NCBI GenBank assembly: GCA_902785445.1
Contig: CACZYN010000072.1
Span: 1 to 8,461, forward strand
Direction of reading: 5' to 3'
From: an uncultured Anaerovibrio sp.
GTDB taxonomy: Bacteria > Bacillota > Negativicutes > Selenomonadales > Selenomonadaceae
Length of the DNA stretch: 8,461 nucleotides
Under the pieces are notes generated by a model. That model ran no database searches. It saw only the letters and a program-made list of their open reading frames with translations, and was not told the origin of the DNA. A program made the translations under genes and the position numbers. Shown here one piece after another: positions 1 to 6,759 of the stretch (its first letter is position 1; every line of letters starts with the position of its first letter).

Positions 1-1513
1 TAAGTATCCACTGGCCAAGGTGCGGAGTTTTATTCCTAAAAGCTATCGCACGGTTATCGTGGAACTTTTAAATACCCATCCGGAAGCGGATCATGCTCAG
101 TTTATTTATCATAAGCGGCTTTTGAACATGATTGTTCAGGTGGATGGCGCATCAGACTTCATCATTGCCCTGACTCAGCTGATAAAGCGGTTAGCCGTAG
201 ACCACATGCATATAGTAGGCGATTTCTTTGACCGTGGGAATCGGCCGGATGCTATTTTGGATATGGTGATGAATTATCCATCCATTGATATACAATGGGG
301 AAACCACGATGTAATGTGGATGGGGGCGGCTTGCGGCAGTGATGCTTGTATTGCCGGAGTTGTTCGCAACAGTCTGCGGTACAATAATACGGCAGTGTTG
401 GAGAAAGGCTATGCCATAAGTTTACGGCCATTGTCCCTATTTGCACATCGCATTTATCCGGATGAAAGCCCGTTAAAGGCTTCGGAAAAGGCTATGTCCA
501 TTATTATGTTCAAGCTGGAGGGACAGCTTATCAAGCGAAATCCGGATTTTCAGATGGACAACCGCTTGTTGTTGGAGCATATTGATTACAATGCCTCCTG
601 CTTCCGCTTGAACAGGAAGCGGTATGAACTGACCAGCGCGTATTTCCCTACTATTGATCCTAAGCACCCATATGAACTTACCGATGAAGAAAAGAGCATT
701 ATGGCGGATTTGAAGTCATTTTTCACGGAAAGTGAAAATTTGCGCCGGCATGTGGACTTCCTTTATAAACATGGCAGCGTATATACCTGCTTTAATGGTA
801 ATCTGTTGTTCCATGGTTGTGTGCCTTTGAATGAGGATGGTTCATTTGCGGAGATTACCTTTGATGGCAAGACCTATAAAGGCAGAGCTTATCTGGATTT
901 TGTAGATCAGTTGGCCAGGAAAGCTCAATCCGGTAAGGATCAGCGGGCATTGGATTTCATGTGGTTCCTCTGGAGCGGACGTCTTTCACCAATTTCCGGC
1001 CGGGAATTCAGGACCTTTGAGAGAATGTTCCTGGAGGATGAAAGTACCTGGAAGGAGCCTGCGGATCCGTATTATAAGCTGATAAACCGGGAAGAGGTTT
1101 GTGAACATATATTGGAAGAATTTGGCCTTGATCCAGAGGAGGGGCATATTGTAAATGGTCATGTTCCAGTTAAGGTAAAGAAGGGAGAAACTCCGGTTAA
1201 GGCCAACGGTAAGGCTATTGTCATCGATGGTGGCTTCTGTAGGGCTTATCATAAGAAGACCGGTATCTCCGGTTATACTCTGATTTCTAACTCCCGTGGA
1301 CTTAGACTATTGGAGCATCAGACAGTAGCTGATGTAAAGGAGGCCTTGAAAAACAACAAGGATATTGAATCCGTATCCGAGACGGTGGAATTGCAGTCTA
1401 AGAATACCAGCGTTGGAGAGACTGATGAGGGCAAGATTATTCAGGAAGAAATTACTGATTTGTATAATCTCCTGACGGCGTATCAAAATGGTACATTAAA
1501 GCCACAGGATTAA
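1..1513 (+). CDS. fbp: Fructose-1,6-bisphosphatase class III, 5'-truncated by window edge
   Basis: Hydrolyses fructose-1,6-bisphosphate to fructose-6-phosphate in gluconeogenesis, in the cytoplasm. The reading frame is open from base 2, and the codons before the GTG at 20 (K-Y-P-L-A-K) fit the family, so that GTG is internal and not the start. About 503 residues are visible. The family is about 640-670 long, so about 150 N-terminal residues, including the first metal motif (D-x-H-G type), lie outside. Visible metallophosphatase motifs are GDFFDRG (218-238), GNHD (299-310), the FHG histidine (809-817) and NGHVP (1154-1168). The tail after this (about 1300-1513) is the usual helical C-terminus. 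These motifs separate it from class I and class II FBPases. The next gene starts 65 nt downstream on the same strand with no hairpin between, so co-transcription is possible. The assignment is secure; the missing start is only a window effect. Confidence 0.95.
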   Translation, partial: KYPLAKVRSFIPKSYRTVIVELLNTHPEADHAQFIYHKRLLNMIVQVDGASDFIIALTQLIKRLAVDHMHIVGDFFDRGNRPDAILDMVMNYPSIDIQWGNHDVMWMGAACGSDACIAGVVRNSLRYNNTAVLEKGYAISLRPLSLFAHRIYPDESPLKASEKAMSIIMFKLEGQLIKRNPDFQMDNRLLLEHIDYNASCFRLNRKRYELTSAYFPTIDPKHPYELTDEEKSIMADLKSFFTESENLRRHVDFLYKHGSVYTCFNGNLLFHGCVPLNEDGSFAEITFDGKTYKGRAYLDFVDQLARKAQSGKDQRALDFMWFLWSGRLSPISGREFRTFERMFLEDESTWKEPADPYYKLINREEVCEHILEEFGLDPEEGHIVNGHVPVKVKKGETPVKANGKAIVIDGGFCRAYHKKTGISGYTLISNSRGLRLLEHQTVADVKEALKNNKDIESVSETVELQSKNTSVGETDEGKIIQEEITDLYNLLTAYQNGTLKPQD

Positions 1514-1578
1514 TTAACATAATTTTACCAATATGTGCAAGATTGGCATAGGGTGGTATAGAAAAGGAGCTGAACTCT

Positions 1579-3633
1579 ATGAGAAAAAGTTTGAAGACAA
1601 CATTTTTGGTAAGTATCGTGGTTTTGTCGGTGGTTTTACTGGGTATTCTCACATTCTTTAACACGCGGAATGTGGCTACCAGTATGGAGACTGGCGTAAC
1701 GAATACTTTACAGGAAAAGGCGGCTTTTGACGCTGATGTGGTGGAAAAGCGCATGACTAGTGTGGCTGGGCGCACGGAGTCCTTGGGAAGGTTGATTGCC
1801 TCCATGCCAGACTATCAGATTGATCTGCTTTACGCCTATATGCGGAATTTTATTGCTGCTGACCCAGTTATCTGCGGTAGCGGTCTGTGGTTTGCACCAA
1901 ATGCCTATCCAGGAGATGATAAGTGGTTTGGTCCATACATTTTCAAGGATGGCAACAAGCTAGAGCTTACCATGGATTACAGTAACGAGGAATATAATTA
2001 TCCGCAGTTTACCTGGTATGCGGAAAGCATAAAGGGTGCTGACAAGGTATTTTGGGATGAGCCGGCCTATGACCCGGTGACCAAGACTTCCATGATGACC
2101 AGCTCCTACCCAATAAAGCATGATGGCAAGACCGTGGGCGTTTTGACGGTGGATATTGGCCTGGATGAATTGGAGGAGTATGTCCGGCAAATCAAGATTG
2201 GAGATAATGGCTTTGCCTTTATCGTAACTCAGTCTGGCCTGATGGTAGCCTATAAGGATAATGACCTGAATATGAAGGATAAAATTCAGGAAAGTTCCGT
2301 GCAGGAAATGGCAGCAGCTGGCAAGGAAATCATGAGTGTCAATCCGGACAGTGCAGTAAAGAACTTTGAAAGTGATGCCTTTGGTGAGGATTCTTATGTT
2401 TCTGTGGCACCAATTGGCACTTCGGGTATGAAGCTGGTGGCCGTGGCTCCTAAATCCGATTACAGTGGGGCAATTACCCAGGCGATGCTCCTTAGTGTAA
2501 TTATCTCCCTTATTGTAATTGTAATACTGTGTGCCGCCATACTGTTTATCTTCAACAAGCGGGTGGATGCCCCAATCCAGCATTTGATGGGTGAAGCACA
2601 GAAAATGGCTGATGGTAATCTCAATGTAGATTTGTCCTTGGATACTGAGGATGAATTGGGCGACCTGGCCAACAGCATGGAGCATATGGCAGATTCTATC
2701 CGGAAGATTATCGCTGAGGTAAACAATATGGCCCAGCAGGTATCGGCAGCCAGTGAGGAATTGTTTGCCACATCGGATCAGTCGGTACGCAGTCTGGAAA
2801 ACATTGTTTCTTCAGTAAATGAAGTATCTGGCGGCTCCAAGCAACAGGAAGAAGCAGTTATTAATTCCGTAAATATGATGCACGATATCGGACAGTCTAT
2901 TAATAATATCAATCAGGTGGTAGAGGATACTCAGCAGGCAACTGATCAGAGTATCAAGGCCATGCGGGATAATAAGGCATCCATGGATCAGGCAACTGAG
3001 CAGATGCACATCATCCGGCAGCGGATACTGGATGCTCAGGAAGCCATCGAAAAACTGGGTGAGCATTCCCAGGAAATCCGCCAGATTGTTGATACCATTT
3101 CCGGTATTGCTGGTCAGACCAACCTCCTGGCCCTCAATGCAGCTATTGAGGCAGCTCGGGCTGGTGAGCAGGGGCGTGGCTTTGCAGTAGTAGCTGAGGA
3201 AGTTCGTAAGCTGGCTGAACAGTCCCAGGAGGCCGCTGAAAATGTTGCAAATCTGATTAATACTTCCGCAACCTTCACCGATAAGGCAGTAGCAGGTATG
3301 AGCAGCAGCCGTGAGGAAGTTGTTAAGGGATCTGAAGCCATTGATAAGACCAGCGCCTTGTTTGGTGAATTGGTAAATCACATTCAGCAGGTATCCGATG
3401 GTATGGTGGGAGTTTCCCGTCATATGAAGGAGATTGCTAATGGTAATGCGGAGGTACTCCGGTCCTCAGAGAACCTGAAGGATATTGCCCAGCGGAATAA
3501 TCAGGAAACTGAGAGCATGTCCGAATCGGTTAAGGGACAGCAGTCAGCCCAGAATGATGTAACAGCAGCATCCCAGAACCTGGCAGAATTGGCTCAGGAT
3601 TTGCAGAAGCTGATTTCTCAGTTCAGACTGTAA
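1579..3633 (+). CDS. Methyl-accepting chemotaxis protein with dCache-like periplasmic sensor
   Basis: A transmembrane chemoreceptor of 684 aa that would control the CheA kinase and so the flagellar motor. Domain order: a short basic N-terminus; TM1 at about residues 9-27; an extracytoplasmic sensor at about 28-300; TM2 at about 303-325; HAMP at about 326-380; and a long coiled-coil signalling domain at about 385-684. The conserved hairpin tip is at about 508-545, with QTNLLALNAAIEAARAGEQG starting at Q513. The sensor resembles double Cache: F-T-W-Y (W146, Y147), the W159..P162.YDP stretch and VDIGLDEL (D192). The arginine expected two residues before the W in the amino-acid-binding dCache motif appears to be Phe, so the ligand may not be an amino acid. 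There is no C-terminal CheR-tethering pentapeptide (the end is LISQFRL). AAGGAG at 1564-1569 is 9 nt before the ATG. A bidirectional terminator follows. The family call is secure; the ligand is unknown. Confidence 0.96.
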   Translation: MRKSLKTTFLVSIVVLSVVLLGILTFFNTRNVATSMETGVTNTLQEKAAFDADVVEKRMTSVAGRTESLGRLIASMPDYQIDLLYAYMRNFIAADPVICGSGLWFAPNAYPGDDKWFGPYIFKDGNKLELTMDYSNEEYNYPQFTWYAESIKGADKVFWDEPAYDPVTKTSMMTSSYPIKHDGKTVGVLTVDIGLDELEEYVRQIKIGDNGFAFIVTQSGLMVAYKDNDLNMKDKIQESSVQEMAAAGKEIMSVNPDSAVKNFESDAFGEDSYVSVAPIGTSGMKLVAVAPKSDYSGAITQAMLLSVIISLIVIVILCAAILFIFNKRVDAPIQHLMGEAQKMADGNLNVDLSLDTEDELGDLANSMEHMADSIRKIIAEVNNMAQQVSAASEELFATSDQSVRSLENIVSSVNEVSGGSKQQEEAVINSVNMMHDIGQSINNINQVVEDTQQATDQSIKAMRDNKASMDQATEQMHIIRQRILDAQEAIEKLGEHSQEIRQIVDTISGIAGQTNLLALNAAIEAARAGEQGRGFAVVAEEVRKLAEQSQEAAENVANLINTSATFTDKAVAGMSSSREEVVKGSEAIDKTSALFGELVNHIQQVSDGMVGVSRHMKEIANGNAEVLRSSENLKDIAQRNNQETESMSESVKGQQSAQNDVTAASQNLAELAQDLQKLISQFRL

Positions 3634-3673
3634 CTCGGCAAAATTTGGACGATTGCGTTATAATAATTACCAA

Positions 3674-3710
3674 AAAAAATATCTCATCGCTTAGCGATGA
3701 GATATTTTTT
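3674..3710. terminator. Bidirectional rho-independent terminator between the MCP gene and korC
   Basis: A perfect 17-bp stem (3674-3690 with 3694-3710) and a 3-nt TTA loop. The stem core is ATATCTCATCGC, flanked by an A-run on the left and a T-run on the right, so it has a U-tract in either direction. More T residues continue to 3717 and run into the korC stop codon at 3716-3718. It sits between convergent genes and should end both transcripts. Confidence 0.93.
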
Positions 3711-3715
3711 GTTTT

Positions 3716-4243
3716 TTAGTTATTTTCTACGGCATCCCAGCCTACCTGTAATGCCTTCATGTTTTGGTCAATGGTGTGAGGTGGTACCCGATGGGAAACG
3801 GCTTTCTTTACCGCATCCATACTTACGATGCCTGTAACCTTTACCAAAGCTCCCAAGGCCACAATGTTGGCGAAGAGGGATTTGCCGATTTCTTCTACGG
3901 CCAATCGGGTTATTGGAATACGGATGGTATTAGGAAATTCAGGTGGCTCCGGAACTAAATCCGTATCCAGAATAAGAATACCGTCCTTGTTTAAATCACC
4001 ATAATATTTATCCGCAGCCTTCTGAGTCATGGCCAGAACTACATCGGGAATTGATACATGAGGATGATAGATAGGCTTATCATTAATTATAACCTCGGAC
4101 TTGGAAGCACCGCCCCGGGCTTCTGGACCATAGGACTGGGACTGAACTGCCTCCATGCCTTCGGCAACGGCTGCTTCGGCAAAAATAATTGCAGCGGTTA
4201 TTACCCCTTGTCCGCCTGAACCGGATAATCTAAGCTGTTTCAT
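3716..4243 (-). CDS. korC: 2-oxoglutarate:ferredoxin oxidoreductase, gamma subunit
   Basis: The gamma subunit (175 aa) of the 2-oxoacid:ferredoxin oxidoreductase, a cytoplasmic enzyme that interconverts 2-oxoglutarate + CoA and succinyl-CoA + CO2 with ferredoxin as electron carrier. The N-terminal glycine-rich motif GSGGQG (residues 8-13) and the S-Y-G-P-E-A-R-G-G stretch (37-45) are typical of the gamma family, as is the length. It is the last gene of the operon. The ATG is 2 nt after the korB stop, and its GGAGGT site (4255-4260) lies inside the end of korB, which suggests translational coupling. The stop codon abuts the terminator. The 2-oxoglutarate specificity rests on the four-gene set and on korA rather than on this subunit alone; related enzymes use other 2-oxoacids. 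Confidence 0.93.
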   Translation of the reverse strand: MKQLRLSGSGGQGVITAAIIFAEAAVAEGMEAVQSQSYGPEARGGASKSEVIINDKPIYHPHVSIPDVVLAMTQKAADKYYGDLNKDGILILDTDLVPEPPEFPNTIRIPITRLAVEEIGKSLFANIVALGALVKVTGIVSMDAVKKAVSHRVPPHTIDQNMKALQVGWDAVENN

Positions 4244-4245
4244 AA

Positions 4246-5067
4246 TTATTTGGCACCTCCCGCAATTTGAATAACCTCATCGTAGGCGGAAGCATAATCT
4301 GTTTCTGCCTCGTTGTAGAAAAGTCCAATCGGGAATTTTTCCGGTGTTTTCTTGTCAGCTGGTAATTTATCCCAGGCAGCCTGCATAACGGCGTTATCCC
4401 GCATCCACATCATCATCTTGGCAGGGTCAGCCATCTTGTTTTTCCGTCCAAAGGAAGTAGGACATTGAACAATGGCCTCTATAAAGGAAAAGCCTTTGTT
4501 ATCAAAACCACCGGCAATCATATCGGTGAGATGCTGAACATGGAACGCCGTGGAACGGGCTACATAAGTAGCACCAGCGGCCTGGGCCAGCTTGCAGGCG
4601 TCAAAATTACGGTCAACGGCTCCGTATGGGGCAGTGGTGGCTTTTTTGTGGGTTGGTGTCATAGGAGAAGCCTGGCCACCTGTCATACCGTAAATGCTGT
4701 TATTGAATAATACTACGGTGAGGTCCACATTACGGCGGCAACCGTGAATGAAATGATTACCACCGATAGCGGTACAGTCACCGTCACCGGTTATGACAAT
4801 AACATTGAGCTCAGGATTGGCCAGCTTGATGCCGGTGGCAAAAGGAATAGCCCGACCATGAGCTGTATGTAGTGTATCAAAATCCATATATCCAGAGGCT
4901 CGAGAAGAGCACCCAATACCGGATACAATAACTGTATTGTCCTGATTTAGTCCCTTTTTTTCTATGGCCTGGACAATGGCCTTCATGGCAATGCCGTTGC
5001 CGCAGCCTGGACACCAGAGGTGTGGCAGACGATTTTGGCGAAAATACTTTTCATAACTTCTTTCCAT
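4246..5067 (-). CDS. korB: 2-oxoglutarate:ferredoxin oxidoreductase, beta (TPP-binding) subunit
   Basis: The beta subunit (273 aa), which carries thiamine diphosphate and so the decarboxylation centre. Seen in the sequence: the W-C-P-G-C-G motif near the N-terminus (residues 18-23); GIGCSSR (50-56); LHTAHGRAIPFATGIK (66-81); and the TPP/Mg signature GDGD (94-97) followed by NN-SIYGMTGGQ (122-132). The length and the short C-terminus match the Kor-type beta subunit, where the extra Fe-S clusters sit in a separate ferredoxin-like subunit, as here. The ATG shares one base with the korA stop (TAATG), and AGGAGGT at 5076-5082 lies in the korA 3' end. This subunit family also includes related 2-oxoacid oxidoreductases, but the neighbouring korA supports 2-oxoglutarate. 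Confidence 0.95.
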   Translation of the reverse strand: MERSYEKYFRQNRLPHLWCPGCGNGIAMKAIVQAIEKKGLNQDNTVIVSGIGCSSRASGYMDFDTLHTAHGRAIPFATGIKLANPELNVIVITGDGDCTAIGGNHFIHGCRRNVDLTVVLFNNSIYGMTGGQASPMTPTHKKATTAPYGAVDRNFDACKLAQAAGATYVARSTAFHVQHLTDMIAGGFDNKGFSFIEAIVQCPTSFGRKNKMADPAKMMMWMRDNAVMQAAWDKLPADKKTPEKFPIGLFYNEAETDYASAYDEVIQIAGGAK

Positions 5068-6215
5068 TATGCCTTACCTCCTGCGATGAGTTTGTCAATA
5101 CCCGCTTCAATTTCCTCTGGTTCAAAGATAGTCATGTCGTATTTGCCGCACAACTGTACATCACAGCGACCAGCTACAACACGTTCAACTTCCCCTACCA
5201 GCTGACCATAATTAAGCTCAGCTACCAGAATACCCTTTACTTTTTGGGCCAATTCATCAATAGCCTTGTCAGCAAACGGCCAAATGGTAATAAGACGCAC
5301 CAAACCAATTTTTATACCTTTGTTACGGGCATTTATAACTGCTTCATAGGCAGTACGGGCACTTCCACCGAAGGAAACTACCGCATATTCGGCATCATCC
5401 ATGAAATATTCCTCTACATGGGTGATTTCATCCCGGGCCACTTCGATTTTATCATGGAGGCGGGATATGGCCTCTTTGGTAATTTTTGGACTACCTACAG
5501 GGAAGCCAGTTTCATCATGAATAAGACCGGTTACGTGAATATGATATCCGGTACCGAAGTCAGCTGGATTTGGTACTAAATCCTCATCTGGAGTATATGG
5601 TTCGTAGCCCTCTGCCCGGCTGCAAGCTGGCTTGCGACGAGGGAAAATATCTAGGGTATCAGTCTCCGGCAGTTCCACCTTTTCCCGGAGATGACCAACT
5701 ATCTCATCCATAAGCAATATAACAGGGGTGCGGAAGCGCTCGGAGTAATTTACGGCCATAACAGCTGTATCAAAGGCTTCCCGGACACTCCATGGAGAAA
5801 GGGCAATCATTGGATGATCACCGTGGGTACCCCAACGGGCCTGCATAACATCGCCTTGAGAAGGGGCGGTTGGCTGACCAGTGGATGGACCCACACGCTG
5901 TACATTTACAATAACAACAGGAATTTCTGCAGCAACAGCGTAGCCGATAAGCTCCTGCTTCAGGGAAATACCAGGGCCGGAAGAAGCGGTGAGGGCTTTT
6001 TTGCCTGCCAGAGAAGCTCCCAATACAACACCCATGCTGGCAATTTCGTCTTCCATTTGAATAAAGGTTCCACCGATAGCAGGAAGCTTTTGGGCCATTC
6101 CTTCGGCTATTTCGGTGGAAGGGGTGATTGGATAACCACCAAAGAAGCGTACTCCGGCAGCCAGAGCACCTTCCACACAGGCTTCATTTCCCTGCATTAA
6201 TTTTGCTTTGTTCAT
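5067..6215 (-). CDS. korA: 2-oxoglutarate:ferredoxin oxidoreductase, alpha subunit
   Basis: The alpha subunit (382 aa), which binds the pyrimidine side of TPP and helps set substrate choice. Motifs are GYPITPSTE (residues 27-35), the glutamate-containing Q-M-E-D-E (53-57), TASSGPGISLKQE (76-88) and QRVGPSTGQPT (106-116). These are typical of alpha subunits from four-subunit Kor/Vor-type enzymes. The C-terminal part (about 265-382) is the transketolase-C-like domain. The gamma domain is not fused at the N-terminus, in agreement with a separate korC. The start overlaps the korD stop by 4 nt (ATGA), with GAAGGTGG at 6220-6227. In a strict anaerobe this enzyme can run oxidatively, or reductively to make 2-oxoglutarate for glutamate; the sequence does not say which. 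A branched-chain (VOR-like) substrate is the main alternative. Confidence 0.93.
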   Translation of the reverse strand: MNKAKLMQGNEACVEGALAAGVRFFGGYPITPSTEIAEGMAQKLPAIGGTFIQMEDEIASMGVVLGASLAGKKALTASSGPGISLKQELIGYAVAAEIPVVIVNVQRVGPSTGQPTAPSQGDVMQARWGTHGDHPMIALSPWSVREAFDTAVMAVNYSERFRTPVILLMDEIVGHLREKVELPETDTLDIFPRRKPACSRAEGYEPYTPDEDLVPNPADFGTGYHIHVTGLIHDETGFPVGSPKITKEAISRLHDKIEVARDEITHVEEYFMDDAEYAVVSFGGSARTAYEAVINARNKGIKIGLVRLITIWPFADKAIDELAQKVKGILVAELNYGQLVGEVERVVAGRCDVQLCGKYDMTIFEPEEIEAGIDKLIAGGKA

Positions 6216-6412
6216 GCTTCCACCTTCTTATCTACAAAAATTGCATAATCTGGACACCGAAGTTCACATTGACCACAGGCTATACAGTCATCGGCCTTTA
6301 CAACCTTGACTTTGCCCAGCTCGTCCACGGCCAATACCCCTTTAGGGCAGAAGGCCACACAAATCCCACAACCCTTGCACCGGGGCATTTTTATGGAAAT
6401 CTCGGAACTCAT
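6212..6412 (-). CDS. korD: 2-oxoglutarate:ferredoxin oxidoreductase, delta (ferredoxin-like, 2x[4Fe-4S]) subunit
   Basis: A 66-aa protein that is almost only two [4Fe-4S] cluster motifs: C12-x2-C15-x2-C18-x3-C22-P and C43-x2-C46-x2-C49-x3-C53-P. All eight cysteines are present. It passes electrons between the TPP centre and the external ferredoxin. It is the first gene of the leftward operon, with an excellent GGAGGGAG site (6417-6424) 4 nt before the ATG. Its stop overlaps the korA start, so it is translationally coupled to the catalytic subunits. Alone it could be called a generic bacterial ferredoxin; its position ahead of korA/B/C fixes its role. Confidence 0.93.
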   Translation of the reverse strand: MSSEISIKMPRCKGCGICVAFCPKGVLAVDELGKVKVVKADDCIACGQCELRCPDYAIFVDKKVEA

Positions 6413-6448
6413 TTTTCTCCCTCCAACTGCTTATATTTAGCAAATAAT

Positions 6449-6468
6449 GACTGAAACCATTTTCAGTC
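6449..6468. promoter_or_regulatory. 8-4-8 inverted repeat in the kor leader (candidate operator)
   Basis: GACTGAAA (6449-6456), CCAT, TTTCAGTC (6461-6468) form perfect 8-bp arms with a 4-nt centre. It lies between the predicted kor start point (about 6480) and the korD ribosome site, at about +12 to +31. It has no T-tract, so it is not a terminator. It could be a repressor site acting as a roadblock, or an mRNA hairpin. The regulator is not known from the sequence. Confidence 0.5.
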
Positions 6469-6486
6469 TATTGCCACACACATTTA

Positions 6487-6495
6487 ATTATAACA
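6487..6495 (-). promoter_or_regulatory. Extended -10 promoter for korDABC
   Basis: On the minus strand, TGTTATAAT gives a perfect TATAAT (6492-6487) with the TG of an extended -10. No good -35 box is found 16-18 nt upstream. A perfect TTGACA (6507-6502) is only 9 nt away and cannot pair with this -10. Predicted start is about 6480, giving a leader of about 68 nt to korD. Confidence 0.6.
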
Positions 6496-6534
6496 AATTA
6501 TTGTCAAAATTGATTAAATTTATTAAACAAATTT

Positions 6535-6543
6535 TGCTATAAT
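6535..6543 (+). promoter_or_regulatory. Extended -10 promoter, rightward (32-aa ORF / 77-aa gene)
   Basis: TGCTATAAT contains a perfect TATAAT (6538-6543) with an upstream TG. The -35 region is weak. It points away from the kor promoter; the two -10 boxes are 45 bp apart, so the upstream sequences overlap. Start about 6550, giving a leader of about 210 nt to the gene at 6760, which may be filled by the 32-codon ORF at 6609. Apart from these elements I see only AT-rich sequence in 6413-6759. Confidence 0.5.
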
Positions 6544-6608
6544 GATTTGTTATATTTTGTATATTAAAAAATATATAGTTAATATAACAGTATAGGGGGT
6601 AAAAGTCA

Positions 6609-6707
6609 ATGGAAGGCGGTAAGAATATGTTATTTTTTCTTAATTATTATGAAGGGTTTTTCTATAGTAAAATTGAATTTTACCAATACCAGAAATCAGG
6701 TGAGTAA
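6609..6707 (+). CDS. Possible 32-aa aromatic-rich small protein or leader peptide
   Basis: An ATG at 6609 opens 32 codons to TAA at 6705-6707. A strong AGGGGGT site (6594-6600) sits 8 nt before it. The translation begins MEGGKNMLFFLNYYEGFF; ten of 32 residues are Phe or Tyr. No family is recognised and no clear membrane segment is seen (charged residues break the hydrophobic run). It ends 52 nt before the 77-aa gene and lies downstream of the rightward extended -10 promoter, so it would be the first cistron of that transcript. It could be a true small protein, a leader peptide sensing aromatic aminoacyl-tRNA, or a chance ORF in AT-rich DNA; the ribosome site is the main argument for translation. 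Confidence 0.4.
   Translation: MEGGKNMLFFLNYYEGFFYSKIEFYQYQKSGE
6667..6683. repeat. 17-bp palindrome GTAAAATT-G-AATTTTAC
   Basis: Perfect 8-bp arms around one central base. The loop is too short for a full RNA hairpin, so a dimeric protein site on DNA is more likely if it has any function. It lies inside the 32-codon ORF. The half-site GTAAAATT occurs again at 6763-6770, over the start of the 77-aa gene. The AT-rich context makes chance quite possible. Confidence 0.35.
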
Positions 6708-6759
6708 ATGGAAAAGTTCACCTATATCACGTAAAATGTAGAATTGGAGGTCGGGGTTC

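Noticed and set aside
20..22. GTG as start codon of fbp
   Set aside because: The frame is open and family-like before it, and the phosphatase domain would lack its first metal motif; the gene continues off the window.
1514..1578. Promoter (including sigma-28 type) or terminator between fbp and the MCP gene
   Set aside because: No TAAA-N15-GCCGATAA match, no sigma-A pair outside the ribosome site, and only a 5-bp CCAAT/ATTGG repeat.
1960..2685. Long minus-strand open frame (241 codons) inside the MCP gene
   Set aside because: It is antisense to a clearly conserved receptor, has no recognisable protein motif, and is a by-product of the MCP codon pattern.
2812..3423. Minus-strand open frame (203 codons) opposite the MCP signalling domain
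   Set aside because: Same reason; the plus strand encodes the highly conserved hairpin tip here.
5022..5579. Plus-strand open frame (185 codons) across korB/korA
   Set aside because: It is antisense to conserved KorA sequence, with no ribosome site and no family.
5691..6200. Plus-strand open frame (169 codons) opposite the N-terminal part of korA
   Set aside because: It is antisense to the TPP-binding motifs of KorA and its translation is not protein-like.
6487..6507. TTGACA (6507-6502) plus TATAAT (6492-6487) as one -35/-10 kor promoter
   Set aside because: The spacer is only 9 nt; an extended -10 without that -35 is the better reading.
6698..6723. AGGTGA / TCACCT repeat as a hairpin or operator before the 77-aa gene
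   Set aside because: Only six strong pairs with a large, partly mismatched centre; not better than chance here.
6544..6759. Riboswitch in the leader of the 77-aa gene
   Set aside because: I find no conserved riboswitch core and no terminator/antiterminator pair; a small ORF explains part of the leader.
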